Shown: piece by piece, positions 31,582 to 44,283 of the stretch
How positions within the stretch are numbered: the stretch's first letter is position 1
How the letters are laid out: each line of letters starts with the position of its first letter
DNA from: Cryptomeria japonica
Lineage: Eukaryota; Streptophyta; Pinopsida; Cupressales; Cupressaceae
NCBI RefSeq assembly: GCF_030272615.1
Contig: NC_081408.1
Location: forward strand, 302,471,450-302,535,449
Reading direction: 5' to 3'
DNA: 64,000 nucleotides
The notes under the pieces: generated by a model
The model's input: the letters and a program-made list of their open reading frames with translations, nothing else
Database searches by the model: none
Told to the model about the DNA's origin: nothing
Position numbers and translations under genes: made by a program

Positions 31582-33174
31582 GGCACCAAAATAAAAAAAC
31601 AACAAAAATACAAATGTATAATTTGCACTATTGGGATTCAACCCCATTAGCATAAAAGCACAATGCCATCAACTTCACATTGATTATTTTTTTTGGTAAA
31701 AAAAAACACAAGCATTCAAACTTACTGCATCATACCAATTGTACCTAATTTTTTTACTAAGATCCATCCAAATTGTTTCAAGAATTTATTAAAAAAAATT
31801 GTAGACTTCTTCAAGCAATCATGTGCAATCACAACTAATAATTTTCCATTTAAATCAACCAATTTGTTAACAACAAAATACAATTTTTCTTTCTCCAAAC
31901 AAAGGAAGCACATAAGACACCTTATACACCTATTTTTACAAACACATCAATTTAAAAAAAAAGTGAAATACAAATGAATATAGTGCACACCCACTTAAAC
32001 AAATGGGTGAAATAATAAAATCAAAACCAAAAATCCAAATCGACAAACACATTATTGACAATTACATGACATTGGCAATAAAAAACTGAAGGCCAAAAAT
32101 AAAATTATTCGTTGAAGTAACTATGACAACAACCTCATTGAAAAATCAAATCACTAGTCCCTTGGCCTTGTACATGTGTCCAATATCTAGAATACTTTTA
32201 GTTATGGCATTCACCTTAAAAATAATTTTTCCAAGGCAAACAATGACCACAAGAAAGAAACTTGAGACCCCCATTACTAGCATTATATAATTTGAGAACC
32301 CTAACAAACCATAACCATTTTAACTCCTTACAAACTAATACAAATGGATTGAAAGTTAAAGCAAAATAAAATACCTAGAATTTAATACCTCATTTTTAAA
32401 AGCATAAATCCAACCATTTGAATAGATGAATAATTTCACTTATTAGATTTGGTCAAAGTATCTTCAATACTATTTAACACATTAGCTTCAACAAAATCCT
32501 CCCTTCTGCCATAAACCCTAACCTTTCCACACTATTTAAACCCTAACACTATACAAAAAATTTATTTGATTTAAACACCAACTCTTATTTCTTGGAAGCT
32601 TGGAAAACAAACCTTGTTAAGGGTTACTCTTTGTTGGGCTACAAATTTATTTTTTGTTTAGACATATACTCTTGTCCAACACTAGTTAAACATGAAATTA
32701 TTCACCACTTTGAACTTTTAACCTTCTTTTATTTATATTTATTTGTATAATAAATATAAAATTATAATATATACTAGAAACAATACATAGAGGTTCTATT
32801 GAACTACGACATAAATATATATGATTTTTTAATATTATTACACATAATTTGAAAAAGAAATGTTATAGTAAGTACCGAGATTGATAGATTACTTCAATTA
32901 TCCATGCTAAGTAATAACAACCAATCATATGCAAAATGAACACACATTAAATTTTTTGTTTGAAAGGATCAACTTAGTGATGGTAATTACTTGTAAAATC
33001 ATATAAAAAATCCTATAATTGTTTCAAAAGCCATTCCAACTATCTATTCACAAATTGCCAACTCTAGGAAAGTAGTTGTATGGTTTTTTAATGATGTTTT
33101 GCGCGTAGAGGTTTTGCTTAAGTAAGATAGGAAGTAAAGACAACCTTAATGACTCCCACTGATTTTATGAATGG
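31582..33174. other. AT-rich DNA, nothing recognised
   Basis: No coding signal, RNA gene or element end found. The stretch 31600-31660 contains a ggattcaacccc tRNA-like phrase, but no tRNA or SINE structure follows. Confidence 0.5.
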
Positions 33175-33890
33175 GTCTTTCATCCTACCAAAGTGCCAAC
33201 ACAGGTCATCCTCCTCATTGACACATGGTTGTTGGCCCCACCATCTAGTTTGGGTACACACTTGCCAGCATGATGAATGAATGACCATCGAGGTTTAGCC
33301 AACATACTGGGTTTTCATTCAATAGGGACATTACATGCTTACCATTCTCTACAAGGCTTAACCTCGAGGCCTCGACTCTGATACGAAGCAAGGCACCCAC
33401 TACACTAAAAGCCTCAATTGGTAGTGAATGATACCCATAAGCATTAAGAGTGGGGTTTTCATCCCACCAAAGTGCCAACATAGGCTAGCCTCCTCATGGA
33501 CATGTGGCTAATAGCCCCACCATTTGGTTCAATACATACCACAAACATGAGGAAGGGACATCCATTAGAGTTTAATCAACATACTAGGTTTACATCTAGT
33601 AGGGACATTACTTGCCCACCACGTTCCACCAATCTCAAGCTCAAGACCTTGACTTTAATACCAAGAAATGCAACCACTATGCCAAAACCTCAAATTGGTG
33701 GTGAATAGTGTCCATCTGTGTTAAAAGTGGGGTTTTCATCCCACCAACATGCTAGCATAGGCCAACCTCCTTGTGGACACATGGCTATTGGCCCCACCAT
33801 CTATTTTGGGTACACACCAGCTAACACAGTGAAGGAACATCAACTGGGGCTTATCCAACATACTTGGTTTTCATATAGTAAGGACAATAC
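33175..33890. repeat. Tandem repeat, unit about 277 bp, about 2.6 copies
   Basis: Units start near 33178, 33455 and 33731, each with ttttcatcc(c/t)accaa and then tggccccaccat(c/t)t about 65 bp later. Units are diverged (roughly 80 percent identical by eye). No similarity to the LTRs in this window. Confidence 0.85.
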
Positions 33891-35340
33891 TGGGATTTCA
33901 TCCAACATGAACATTACAACAAAGGGGAACACAAGCCCATCTAAAGTAAGATGCATCATCAAATATGACAATAGGAAACACTTTGAGGTTGAGTCAAATA
34001 AATTGACACAAGACATCAACAATGAATCAAAATCATAAATATTATATGTAAACTTTTTTGTGTTTCTAACATGCAAGTGGGAGGACATTCTATGGTCATA
34101 ATCAACACTTTTCAAAATAAAGGTCCCCTAGATTTGAAGCTAAACAACAATCTTCTAGAAGCTTGGTTAATTCTTAATTATTTTGTGACTTCCTCCATAC
34201 AATATGTTTATAGACAAATAATCAAGGAGGCGCCTCCTTGCAAACTATGCAATTGATAAGGATCCTAAATGTATTATTAACAAGCATGCTAGCACCTAGG
34301 TAACTTTGAGACCAACTTCAAAGTATTATCAAGACAATTAAGGAAATATACTATATCATTGTGGCAAGGGGCAAGGATTGTTTGGCCACATGCAAATTCA
34401 TTTGATGAATTGAACAACATGTGAAGCATGTTAAAGTAACGTCACATTAAGAAAACATGATAAGATACCTATTGTAGCACACCAAAGATTAATGCAAATT
34501 AAGCATTTAAGGTGGTTTTCAAGTTTCAATGATCATGGGTTATTTTTCATTTGATTCTCGCTTATACCAAAACTCTTGATTATCTTATAAATCATGGATT
34601 TCTATGTGCGACTAATAGTGAAAAACTAGCAAATTATTTTTATGAGGTCATTTTAAATTTGCGATTGAGACAAGTGTTCAAGAAAAAATCTAGCATTGCC
34701 ATTCATACAATTTGAATGGTTTTAGGGAAATATATTATATCAACTAGTTGCAAGTATCATTTGAATTCTAGTATAACATTAATGTTCATTGTGGTGTTAT
34801 TGAATCTCAAAGAAGACAATGACACAATGATAGTAGTGGAAAAGGCATTATTTAGAATAACATGTTTGATGAGCTCAACAAAATCCTTATTGAAGGATCC
34901 CTAGTCATTGTTTTATCATAATGTCAAACATAACACAATTCAAAACTATGAGGTGGTGGGTATATGGATTCCATTTCTAGTGCTCCCAATGACAACATAG
35001 AGCAGGCTCAACACTAACAAGCTTGAGTGATAAATTTCCTCAAAAATATGACAAGGGTGGACCCATTGACATCAATTGACTAGGGCTTTACTCTTACTAA
35101 CAAAACAAACAAGGGTTACAATTAGGCCTAAAACTTTTTTTCAATTGTATTATTGGGATTTTAAAAAATTTCCTTAGGCTTTTAATAGTTCAAAGGAATT
35201 GAGATTTTTGGTCCTTGGATCATAATGATGATGATTTGTTTTTTGGGTTAGAACATGTGCAACCATGAAATTCTCTATTTACTTATTTATGAGACCTAAT
35301 GAACTATGCATGTCAATCTTTTGATGATATATTTCTATAT
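33891..35340. other. AT-rich DNA, nothing recognised
   Basis: Only short random ORFs. An 18-bp perfect palindrome, CAAGGAGGCGCCTCCTTG, lies at 34223-34240 with no known context. Confidence 0.5.
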
Positions 35341-35344
<4 letters not shown>

Positions 35345-35392
<48 letters not shown>

Positions 35393-35398
35393 TATACA
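35345..35398. repeat. TA/TG microsatellite
   Basis: A (TA)n run with interspersed TG/CA, about 54 bp. Confidence 0.9.
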
Positions 35399-35852
35399 CT
35401 GATGCAAAAGGGGTTGGTCCCAAGAACACAATTAATCTCCAAAAAAATAATGAAAGTGTATATACATGATGGTTAGGAATTATTTATTATTAATAATAAA
35501 AATGACTAATAAAAAAATCAATTAAAAGAGTTGACTTTAAGTGGTTTTTCTAATTTATATTTTTCTAATACTCGTTGTAAAAGCACAAATAGGAAGTTAA
35601 AAAATCAATAGATTTTATTTCCTTGTAAAGATTATAAATATGAGCACTAGTATTATAAACAAATATTCTATATAAGAACATTTTCAAATGCCACCCCGTA
35701 TGATGTCATGAATTTTACCATGCATATGCATATACCATATTGACTTTTTGAGAAAATAGTGGAAACGAAGGAAGAAGAGGTGTTTGTTGCAAGAGATATT
35801 TTTAGTTCTCTCCCACCCAAAATCCCCTACCAACATGTAGCAACAATATTTT

Positions 35853-35997
35853 AAATCTATTTAAATTTTATTTGCTAGCCATGCAATTTATTAACTTTTT
35901 AAAATCTATTTAAATTTTATTTGCCCACCATGCAATTTGTTAACTTTTTAAAATCTATTTAAATTTTATTTGTCCACCATGCAATTTATTAACTTAA
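35853..35997. repeat. Tandem repeat, 3 x 49 bp
   Basis: Units start at 35853, 35902 and 35951 (aaatctatttaaatt...), nearly identical. The stretch 36040-36330 that follows is almost pure A/T with short TATAA-type iterations. Confidence 0.92.
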
Positions 35998-36407
35998 AAA
36001 AAAAAATTGTCCGCTCCAATAGATTTTTTTAAAAATTATTTATTTAGATTTTCTTTTCTTTTATTTTGTATATCATATCATAATTTGATTTTATATTATA
36101 ATTTTATATAATATATAAATATTATAAAATAAATAAATAATATAATATAAAATAAAATATATAATATAGATTATAAATATTAATATAATATAATATAATA
36201 GATAAATGAATGATATAATATTATATTATTATATATAATATAAATATAATAAATGATTTAATGTATATATAAATAAAATATAGATAATGATTTAACATAT
36301 ATATAAATAACTCTCAAGTAGTAAATTAATTATGGTAAATAAAAAAACATATTTAGATAAATGAGATAACTATCGAACAAGTAAAATGAACTAAGTAGAA
36401 ATATAGA

Positions 36408-37524
36408 TGTAGACTCTAAGTCTCCCCTGCCCCTTCCGGGGAGTTAGCTTCTTTTTATGTCCACGGGCCTTAGTTATTTTCTGCCCGAAATTTTTTGCCT
36501 CCCCACATCCATGTGGCAACATGACTCGTAATGTTCGAGCTTCTGCTTTCCCTTTGCTAGGAAGTCAAGTGGTGTTAACATGTGGCAGTTTGCTTTTTTG
36601 TTGTCTTGGTGGGCCCATGTCTTTGAGCCCGCGTGTTTGCAAGTTTTTCACTCACGACACGTGGTAGTTCCTTGTGAGGCTTTCTATGCGTTTTTATTAC
36701 GTCCCCAAGACGCTCCCTCCTGCTGTCACGTTGGAATTGATGCAACCATCAGACATTGCTGTTTACCGACCTAAGAAGATGGGTTTTTGGTCGCTAGTGG
36801 CTTGCAGTTTCGATAATGGTTGCGATTCCTTTTTCTGATCAGCCGTCAGAAGATTTGATAGTAGTTGCACGAAAAGCCGAATCTTTTCTATTTTATCTTT
36901 TGGGAGGTCCTTCCACAGTTGCTAACGACATTGCCAACAATGCTTATGATTTGAAGCACTCTCTTTGTTTTCTCCGTTGGGCAGTTAGCTTAGGCTTATT
37001 TAAGAAATGCTTTTTGATTTTGTAAGGGTTAAAAAATTAGAAAGAACATAGACAATTACTAGTAGAATTGCGCCTTTAATTTGGAGTTGTGCCTTCGACC
37101 TTTATGATCATTGTATTTTAGTGTGCAAGGACTCATTTCTGTGCAATTTTGTAATTCTATATGACTTCAAAAATATACGCTATAAGACTCTATAGATTAA
37201 ACTATGTTTTAATAAACTTGTTATCTAGTGGATGAATGGTATCTATTGCTTTATGTCAAATGAGTTGTTGTTTATATTTCATTTTCAAGTTTTCAGGGAT
37301 GTAGATTGTTGAATGAGCCTCAGAGCTGCATGTTTATGAAGTTATCTTTGTGCCTTAGTTCCAAAATTATTTCAGCGCATCACTATAGAGTAGTTTTTCT
37401 TTTAGTTTCCTTTCTATCGCTTTTCTCCCCCTATATATGAAGAGTTGGCTTCTAAAATACCGGAGGTCACTTAGTGAACACACGCAGGTTCCTCATCACT
37501 AAGTTTCCCCTAAGGTTGTTATCA
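36408..37524 (+). repeat. gypsy-B 5' LTR (1117 bp)
   Basis: Starts TGTAGACTCTAAG and ends TTGTTATCA, both shared with the 3' LTR. A TATA box candidate, TATATATG, lies at 37432-37439; in the 3' LTR it is altered to TACATATG. Confidence 0.92.
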
Positions 37525-38767
37525 TAGAAGGTTGAGTTTCCCTTATGCAACAGTTGATAAAAATAAGGGGAGCTCCACAAGAGGTTGCCACCGATTTCAA
37601 CACTAGATTCTAGAAGACGTGGCAGAACATTCCTTTGTCTGCTCGGCCTCTTGCAGACATGGATTTTGTATTCTACTTAAAAGCTTTCAATTCTAACATA
37701 TCTGTCATGATCTAGTATTTAGGAGGAAGCACTCTTCTGGATGCCTATGAGCTAGTTGTTCGGGTGGAAAATAACTTAATTGATGTAGGGAAACTTCCCC
37801 CAAGACCACCCATGCTCATTTTTTTAGAATTGACAAGCCAGACACTTGAGCTGCCATCTTCGAGCACCTCCGCCCCTCAATCCATGTACACTTTCCCAAA
37901 TACACAACAAGTGAGCACTTACTCTCCTTCTGCTCTGGCTGTAGAGGTAAACAACATGAAGAATTTGCTTCAAACCTTTTCAAATGAGATCATTAACCTC
38001 AAAAGGTAGAAAGCTCCCGCCAAACCCCCTTTTCAAAACTACCAAGGCGGGAGACCTCCTTACCAGCCAAATCAATATCAGGGTGGTACAAGAGCTAACC
38101 AAGGGCAACTTAATAACCAACTTGTCCCAGGGCTGACCCCTTTGCAAGTCATTCCCCTAATCAAAATAGAGAGTTGATTGTTGGTGTTTCCCTTGCAATT
38201 ATGCCCACATACCACAGAATTGCCCGAGAGGGAATTTGCACCAGAAGGTTGCCGAACAAAGAAGTCAAGGAATGAGCCCAAATGTTGGGGTCTATTCGTC
38301 TCCCAGATTGGATAACACCTCAATGACTTCTCAAATGCAAAGTATGTCAATGGAACAGGAGGTCGAGATCGCCCCAGACCACGCTCTCTTCTCATTGATG
38401 GAAGACAAGGATGCAGTTCTCACAAATGGCGCTTCCCCATCATCTACCAAGATGTTACAAGTACAATTCGATTATAACCTTCACTCCAAGCATTGGTTTA
38501 CAAGGGAACCCATGGTCCAACAACCAAAAGAAAACATAGAGAAGCCGACAGAACAACCTATCATGGTCACCAACTCCCAAAATGTGAAATTTTTCATACC
38601 TTATAGGGCCAAAGACTCAAAGGCTTCCATCCCCACAATCCTGGATATAGTGGAGCAGTTGAAAAAGGCTCCTATGGGTGTATCTTTGTGGGATATCCTC
38701 ATGATCCCAGAGTAGAAAGATAGTTTATAGGAAGCACTTGATGGAGATGAAAGGGTATTCACAAAGT
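37525..38767 (+). pseudogene. gypsy-B gag, N-terminus deleted
   Basis: Coding begins right at the LTR boundary with a mid-gag motif (QEVATDFNTRF, then a stop, then KTWQNIPLSARP), so the primer site, leader and roughly the first half of gag are missing. Further on come a low-complexity linker (PYQPNQYQGG), a Cys/His cluster near 38180-38240 (CFPCNYAHIPQNC) and a C-terminal segment with SIPTILDIVEQLKKAP (about 38615). One frameshift lies between 38010 and 38236 and several stops occur. Confidence 0.8.
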
Positions 38768-38769
38768 GA

Positions 38770-39404
38770 GTGATGCTCAGATTGTACACAAAAGGTAGTG
38801 GACCTGTCGGGGGTGAACAATCTCGGACTTCAACAATACTTACTAATAAAGGGTTTCAAGCTGCTACCATTATGAGGGAAGGTAAGTTGAAACCTAGCCC
38901 TTTCTTTCTGACTCTTATTGTTGGAGATAAGTTGCTCCACAACTCTATGATAGACTCCAATGTTAGCACCAATGTAATTCCTAAATAGATAGCAGAGGTT
39001 TTAAATTTAAAATATGAACCCGTAATATAGAGGAGGCATGTAGTTAGACAAAAAACAAAGTCCAAACCATAGGTATTATAAAAAGCCTTCTGCTCACCTT
39101 GTTTGCCTGCCCTAGCATTACAATAACCCAGGAGGTAGCAATCATTGAAATTCCCCCTGTCTTTGGCCTCTTCTTGTCCCAAGATTTCACTGCCAAGGTC
39201 GGTGGGTATCTATCCCTAGATTGGTCTCACCTTATACTTAGAACCAAGCATAGAGAAAAGTTAAAAATATTGTCAGAACCCCTTAATATAGAGCATATAG
39301 CTGATGAGGGTATGATAAACTTTGAATCCACCCACACATCCATCTTAGGAGATGAACAAAAGTGTTTGGAGTTATTAGAAGATGAAGAAGTAATTGGGAA
39401 TTGA
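38770..39404 (+). pseudogene. gypsy-B aspartic protease
   Basis: The active-site strand reads MIDSNVSTNVIPK (about 38947-38985); plant relatives have Asp-Ser-Gly, so the essential Gly is Asn here. Downstream, the segment VFGLFLSQDF, then AKVGGYLSLDWSHLILRTK, continues the domain after a frameshift near 39060. Stops occur at 38986 and 39028. Confidence 0.78.
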
Positions 39405-39559
39405 TTCACGGATCAAGAAGTCTTCTTGAATGAATTTATAGATGCAGACCCTTATGGAAATTATCATACCACCGAACTTGGGACCTATGTAATTTTTGAT
39501 AAAGACTAGCCAATTCCTAAGGTGTCAAAGGACCCACAGGATATAAATGAGAAAAGGAA

Positions 39560-39947
39560 GACCGAGTCTCTAAATTGTGGACTTCATTTTGATGGACCTT
39601 GATAAAAAACAGGATCCAGAGCGGGTATTTTCCTTACTTCACCTTCTGATGAGCAAATCGTGAGATCTTTCCATCTCTAGTTTGATTTTTATAGAAATGA
39701 GACAGAGTATGAGGGCTTGGTCCATGGTTTAAACCTTGCAGAACGCCTTAGAGTCAAGCAACTAAGATTGCTAGGAGATTCGGAGGTGGTGGTCCATCAA
39801 GTTAGAGGAATTTTAGCTACTAAGCATGTCCGCATGCGGTTGTACCATCATAGGATCTGGGACCTGATTGAGAGCTTTGAAGCCTTCAATATTCAAAGAA
39901 TTCCCCACAAAGAAAATGAAGTGGTAGATCACATGGCAACCATATGA
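39560..39947 (+). pseudogene. gypsy-B extra RNase H located upstream of the RT
   Basis: An RNase H fold lies between protease and RT: LHFDG (Asp codon 39591-39593), RAGIFLTSPSDEQ, TEYEGLVHGLNLAERL (Glu 39705-39707), LLGDSEVVVHQV (Asp 39777-39779) and NEVVDHMATI (Asp 39927-39929). All four catalytic residues are kept. It is similar in style to the archaeal-type second RNase H of gypsy-A. The element also has its own gypsy RNase H after the RT (49683-50330). A double stop after FDG (39597-39602) and another stop near 39679 interrupt the frame. Confidence 0.83.
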
Positions 39948-40550
39948 GCCCATTTTGATCTTGCAACCCAATTACTAGAAAATGAGCATTCATTTCGAGT
40001 AGTTGTGAGACCCGTCATGCCCAATAATGACATCCATTGGCAAGTTTTTGAAAATGATGAACATAAAGCTATGTTTATTCAACAATCTAGGGAGTTTGTG
40101 GACCAATTGTAGCCTAAAGTGTCCAAGACATACGATGATCAGGTAATTCAGATAAAAACAAACAAACTCCCTAAGGGTTTGATTACTCTCGAGAACCTCT
40201 CTGATTATGAAGATTCTAAAAATAACAAGAGAAAAATCACCACAAACAAAGGGGATTATACCGGACTCTAGGTCGGAGATGACCGTAAACTCAAAGTGGG
40301 AAAAGATGTTTCCCAACATGACAAGGAAAGGCTCACCCACTTCTATGATGAATACATAGGGGTAATCGCATGGTCATATGACGAGCTTCAAGGATATAAT
40401 CCAAAATTTATCTAGCATACAATCGAACTGGAGGAAGGAGCAAGTCTTGTTCGACAAAAGAAACATCTGGTTAACCCTAAAATTGAGTCCCTCATGTCAT
40501 AGGAGCTATAGAAGCTGATTGATTCCATGATTATATATCCCATTAAGCAC
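39948..40550 (+). pseudogene. gypsy-B reverse transcriptase, N-terminal part
   Basis: A linker leads into the RT approach segment HFYDEYIGVIAWSYDEL (about 40340-40390), then HTIELEEGASLVRQKK and LQKLIDSMIIYPIKH, where copia-2 is inserted. The RT resumes at 47928. Confidence 0.85.
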
Positions 40551-41959
40551 TGTTGGTATTTTGCATAGAGATTGCATTAATGATATGTTGTCATTGATGT
40601 CAATTGAACCAGTAATGGTATTTATGTTATTACTAATATTGTTGTTTTTGATATTGGCTAGCAACCGGTAAGAAGAGCTTTGTGGAAGATGTAAACATTG
40701 TATGTAAAGTTTGTGAGATAAACCGGTGTAAAGGTGTAAAGGGTTAAACCTTTCTATGTAATGTAACCGGTAAACCCTATCAGCTGTTAAACCCTAACTG
40801 ATCAAGTTTGGTTTATTATCTGGTAAGCGGTAATGATGAAGACACGTGTGATCATTGAATGAGGATATGTTCAAATTGCTTTGGCACATTTTTAATTGTT
40901 CAGGGAAGAAGAAAACTAGATTGCATCTAGTACACAACGTGTGATGAGTTACAAAGTCCAATAGAGCGGTGATCATGGAGCGGTTGGAATTTTTTGGAAG
41001 AATGTGAAGAGATTGTCATGATTTCTAACGGTCAAGATTGTACCGACTTGTTTGTAATCTCGATGATGAGAATTAGGTTTTTGTTGTGTTACCAACCTAA
41101 TTGATTTCTATTTAAGATCGATGAAGTTGTTATAAAGGTTGTTGGCAAGATTGGTAGAAAACCTGTTGAGTGTGCAGTTGCCCAACTAGTGAATGGATAT
41201 TCACTTTTAGTGAAGGCAGATTGAAGCATAGAAGGATCTGATCAAGCAAATGTAGTGCTACTTAGACAGATCAAGAAAACCTGTTGTTTTCTAACAATTA
41301 CAATAGAAGTAAAATCCCTTAACCAGGTAAGCTCTAACAAGATTGGTTACTCATTAAATCCTCTAACATGGTGGTCCATTAGCTTGAATTCTTAAATCCT
41401 CCAACGAGGTTACTCCTAACAGGGTATTGTGCTTTTAATCAAGGCATATCTGTAATCCCTTAACTGGGTGATTCCTAACCGAAATTAGTTCTTAACATGA
41501 CTTATTGTAGATCTTTAATAGGCTTGGCTCCTAACAGGGCGAACTTCAAAAGACTTCAGATAGCTATCCTTGTGAGGCTCATCTCACTATGGTTTTTACC
41601 TATTTGGGTTTCCCACGTATAAGCATTTGTGTCAAGTGGTGAATGCTTTTGTGGTTGTGATCTTATTTGTTGATGTGGTTAATTTCTGATAAGACATGTT
41701 ATGTAGAAGCATTGAGAGATGAATATGTTGAGTTATGATTAAGCATTGTTGATGTTTACAAGATTGAAGTTGTTTATTGTTAAAGTTGTCATACCAGTTA
41801 AACCAGTTGATGTCAAGCATTCTTATGAATATTGATCTTGACTAAGATATGTTTACTTTGTTTGAGTTTGGGAACTTATTATCAAATTTTCAATATACTA
41901 ATTCACCTTGCCCCCCTCTCAGTATTCTACTGGATACTTATTCTTTCATCATACCATCA
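40551..41959 (+). repeat. copia-2 5' LTR (1409 bp)
   Basis: Starts TGTTGGTATTTTG, ends ATACCATCA. Contains the plant copia U5 landmark ggtttttacc ... ttcccacgtataag near 41590-41622, as in copia-1. Confidence 0.94.
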
Positions 41960-41961
41960 AT

Positions 41962-41973
41962 TGGTATCAGAGC
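41962..41973 (+). other. copia-2 primer-binding site (initiator tRNA-Met)
   Basis: TGGTATCAGAGC, a perfect match to the standard plant tRNA-iMet site, two bases after the LTR. Confidence 0.95.
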
Positions 41974-42030
41974 GACTCAAGTCCTCTTAATCTAAAAGCC
42001 TAACAGCTTGAGGAAAAGATCTTGTAGATC

Positions 42031-42980
42031 ATGATGAAGAAATAAGGTCCAAAGTTCAACAAAGATAACTATAGAATATGGAGTGACAAAATGAAGATTT
42101 ACATTAAGAGTATTGGTAGTCAGTATTGGGATCATATAGAAAATAAGTATACTACACCTACTGGACCCCTGACTGATGATCAGAAGAAAGAACAACAAGA
42201 AAATCACCATGCATTAGAAGCTATTATCAGTTCCCTGTCTGATGTTGAATATGTAGATGTTCATGGTCTTGAAACTGCATATGAAGTATGGAAAAAACTT
42301 GAAGATATTTATAGCGGTGATGAACATGTTAAGATTGCTAAAGAGGAGAGAGTTTAAGAGGAAAGTTTGATGACATGAGAATGTCTGAAGGTGAGAATAT
42401 CCAACAGTATGGTCAAAGCATAAAACAGATAGTTGGTGAAATAAAGAGTGCAGGAGGGAAAGTGGAAGCTGCCACAATGATCAGTAAGGTACCGAGAACC
42501 TTGCTACTGGTCTATGCTATCCAAGTTGCAGCTATTCAGGAGCTGAAATCCATTGACAAAACAAAGGTAACTCTTGACTCTATCATTGGAAAACTTACTT
42601 CTTTTGAATTAAATGGCTATGATGGTAGTGTACAAAAATCATAATCTGCATTCAGAGCTTCTGTCTCTAACCCATCTATGAGAAGAAGTAGAGATATCGG
42701 CCATAGCTATGAATCCAGATCTAGCAGAGATGTTGATGATGAAGATAATTTAGTGGAGCTTGAAGCATTGTTGGCAAAATGACTTCCTAGAGGCACTGGG
42801 AAATACAAAGGTAAGCTACCATTGAAATGTTTTGCTTGCAATAATATTGATCATATAGCAGCTAATTTCCCTAATAGTGAAAATGAACATAAGAGACACA
42901 AATTTAAGAAATATAAGGGTAAAGGCAAGAGAGATTGTCTTGTATCTATTGACAATGGTATTACTCATGATGAATCAGAT
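42031..42980 (+). pseudogene. copia-2 gag
   Basis: The ATG at 42031 is followed by FNKDNYRIWSDKMK; an in-frame stop lies at codon 5. A 2-base gain near 42345 shifts the frame, which then stays open through QQYGQSIKQIVGEIK and SIIGKLTSFELNG. The zinc knuckle at 42828-42869 reads CFACNNIDHIAANF: the last Cys is Phe, so one zinc ligand is lost. An acidic/basic spacer leads to the protease in the same frame. Confidence 0.88.
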
Positions 42981-43440
42981 GATGATTCTAGTGAAGATAT
43001 TTTGTTTGTGGCTATTAAGGAAGAGAAATCAGACCATAAGGTATTAGTGTCTAGGATGGATAACTCTGATGATTGGATCATTGATAGTGGTCATTCACAT
43101 CACATGACCGATGATCAGAGCAAATTTATTTCCTTGAAGGAATTTGATGGTGGTGTTGTCAGATTTGGCAATGACTCACCCTGTATGGTTAAAGGTAAGG
43201 GAGTTATTTCTCTTAATGGGAAGAGCAGTGCTGATGATGTCTATTGGGTTGAAGGTCTTAAGAACAATCTTCTGAGTGTGGCACAACTTAATGATAGAGG
43301 ATACCCACTAGAGTTCAGAAATGGAATGTGCAAAATCTTTGACAGCAAAGGTGAATTGATTGCAACCGGGAAACAGACTAGAGGTAATCTATTTCATCGC
43401 AATCCTAAAGTTAGCAACTGTTTAATTGGAAAAATAGATG
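42981..43440 (+). pseudogene. copia-2 aspartic protease
   Basis: Active site WIIDSGHSHHMTDD with the catalytic Asp at 43083-43085 intact. The domain continues through VYWVEGLKNNLLSVAQL. This is the best preserved protease in the window and is open within the frame 42822-43448. Confidence 0.9.
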
Positions 43441-44283
43441 ATATCTAGCTTTGGAATAGGAGATTTTGTCATATAAATTTTGACAATATTGTTAAAATAA
43501 GCGAGTTTAAGATAGTAAGAGGTCTGCCTCAGCTAGACAAACCGGTTAATGCTCTTTGTAAAGAATGTCAACTAGGAAAGATGACTTCTTCAAATTTTAA
43601 GAGAAAGTCCTTCTCAGTAGAGCATTTGTTAGATTTGGTTCATACATATCTATGTGGACCAATAAGAACAAGAAGCATTCAAGGTGACAGATACTTCATG
43701 ATCTTCACTGATGATTGTTCAAGGATGATGTGGGTCACATTCTTGAAGGATAAGAATGAAGCTTTTGGTAAATTCAAGGCATTTAGAGGCTTAGTTGAGA
43801 AAGAGAGTGGCAAAAAGATAAAATGTCTAAGAACAGATCAAGGTAGTGAATTCACTTCTACAGAGTTCACTAAATATTGTGATGATAATGGTATCAAGCG
43901 GCAACTTTCTGCACCAAGGACACCACAACAAAATGGTATAGCATAGAGAAACAACTGGTCAGTGGTTGAAGCGGCTAGAACTATGTTGATACAAGGAGGT
44001 GTATCAAAAACATTTTGGAAAGAAGTTGTAAGTACAACTGTTTACACAATGAACCGAGTTCTGGTAAAAAGAGGTAAGGACAAGACCCCGTATGAATACT
44101 GGTATGGGAGATCACTTGATGTTAGCTATTTTAAGATATTCAGATGCAAATGTTTTATTAAAAGAGGTGATTACATAAGAAAGTTTGGAGCTAAGAGTGA
44201 TGAAGGCATATTTCTTGGCTATTCCACCAAGAGTAAGGTCTATAAATGCTTCAACAACTGGACACAAAAAATTGTTGAGTGTT
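43441..44283 (+). pseudogene. copia-2 integrase, catalytic residues lost
   Basis: The zinc-binding N-terminus (LWNRRFCHINF, LCKECQLGK) precedes the core. The first catalytic Asp is Tyr (HTYLCGP, codon 43647-43649). The second is present (RTDQGSEF). The position of the catalytic Glu is a TAG stop (43944-43946). The C-terminal domain follows (KTPYEYWYGRSL, IFLGYSTKSK). It cannot integrate DNA. Confidence 0.9.

Noticed and set aside
31600-31680. Phrase gggattcaacccc suggesting a tRNA gene or SINE
   Set aside because: No acceptor stem or anticodon arm can be built around it and no internal promoter boxes were found.
34223-34240. 18-bp perfect palindrome CAAGGAGGCGCCTCCTTG
   Set aside because: Single occurrence in AT-rich DNA with no repeats, element ends or gene nearby; not enough to support a function.
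35341-36330. Possible matrix-attachment or centromere-type AT-rich block
   Set aside because: Simple TA and TAA iterations and three 49-bp units only; no satellite array long enough to support such a role.
36816-37025. Open frame of 69 codons inside the gypsy-B 5' LTR
   Set aside because: The 3' LTR copy does not keep it open and composition is not protein-like; treated as chance.
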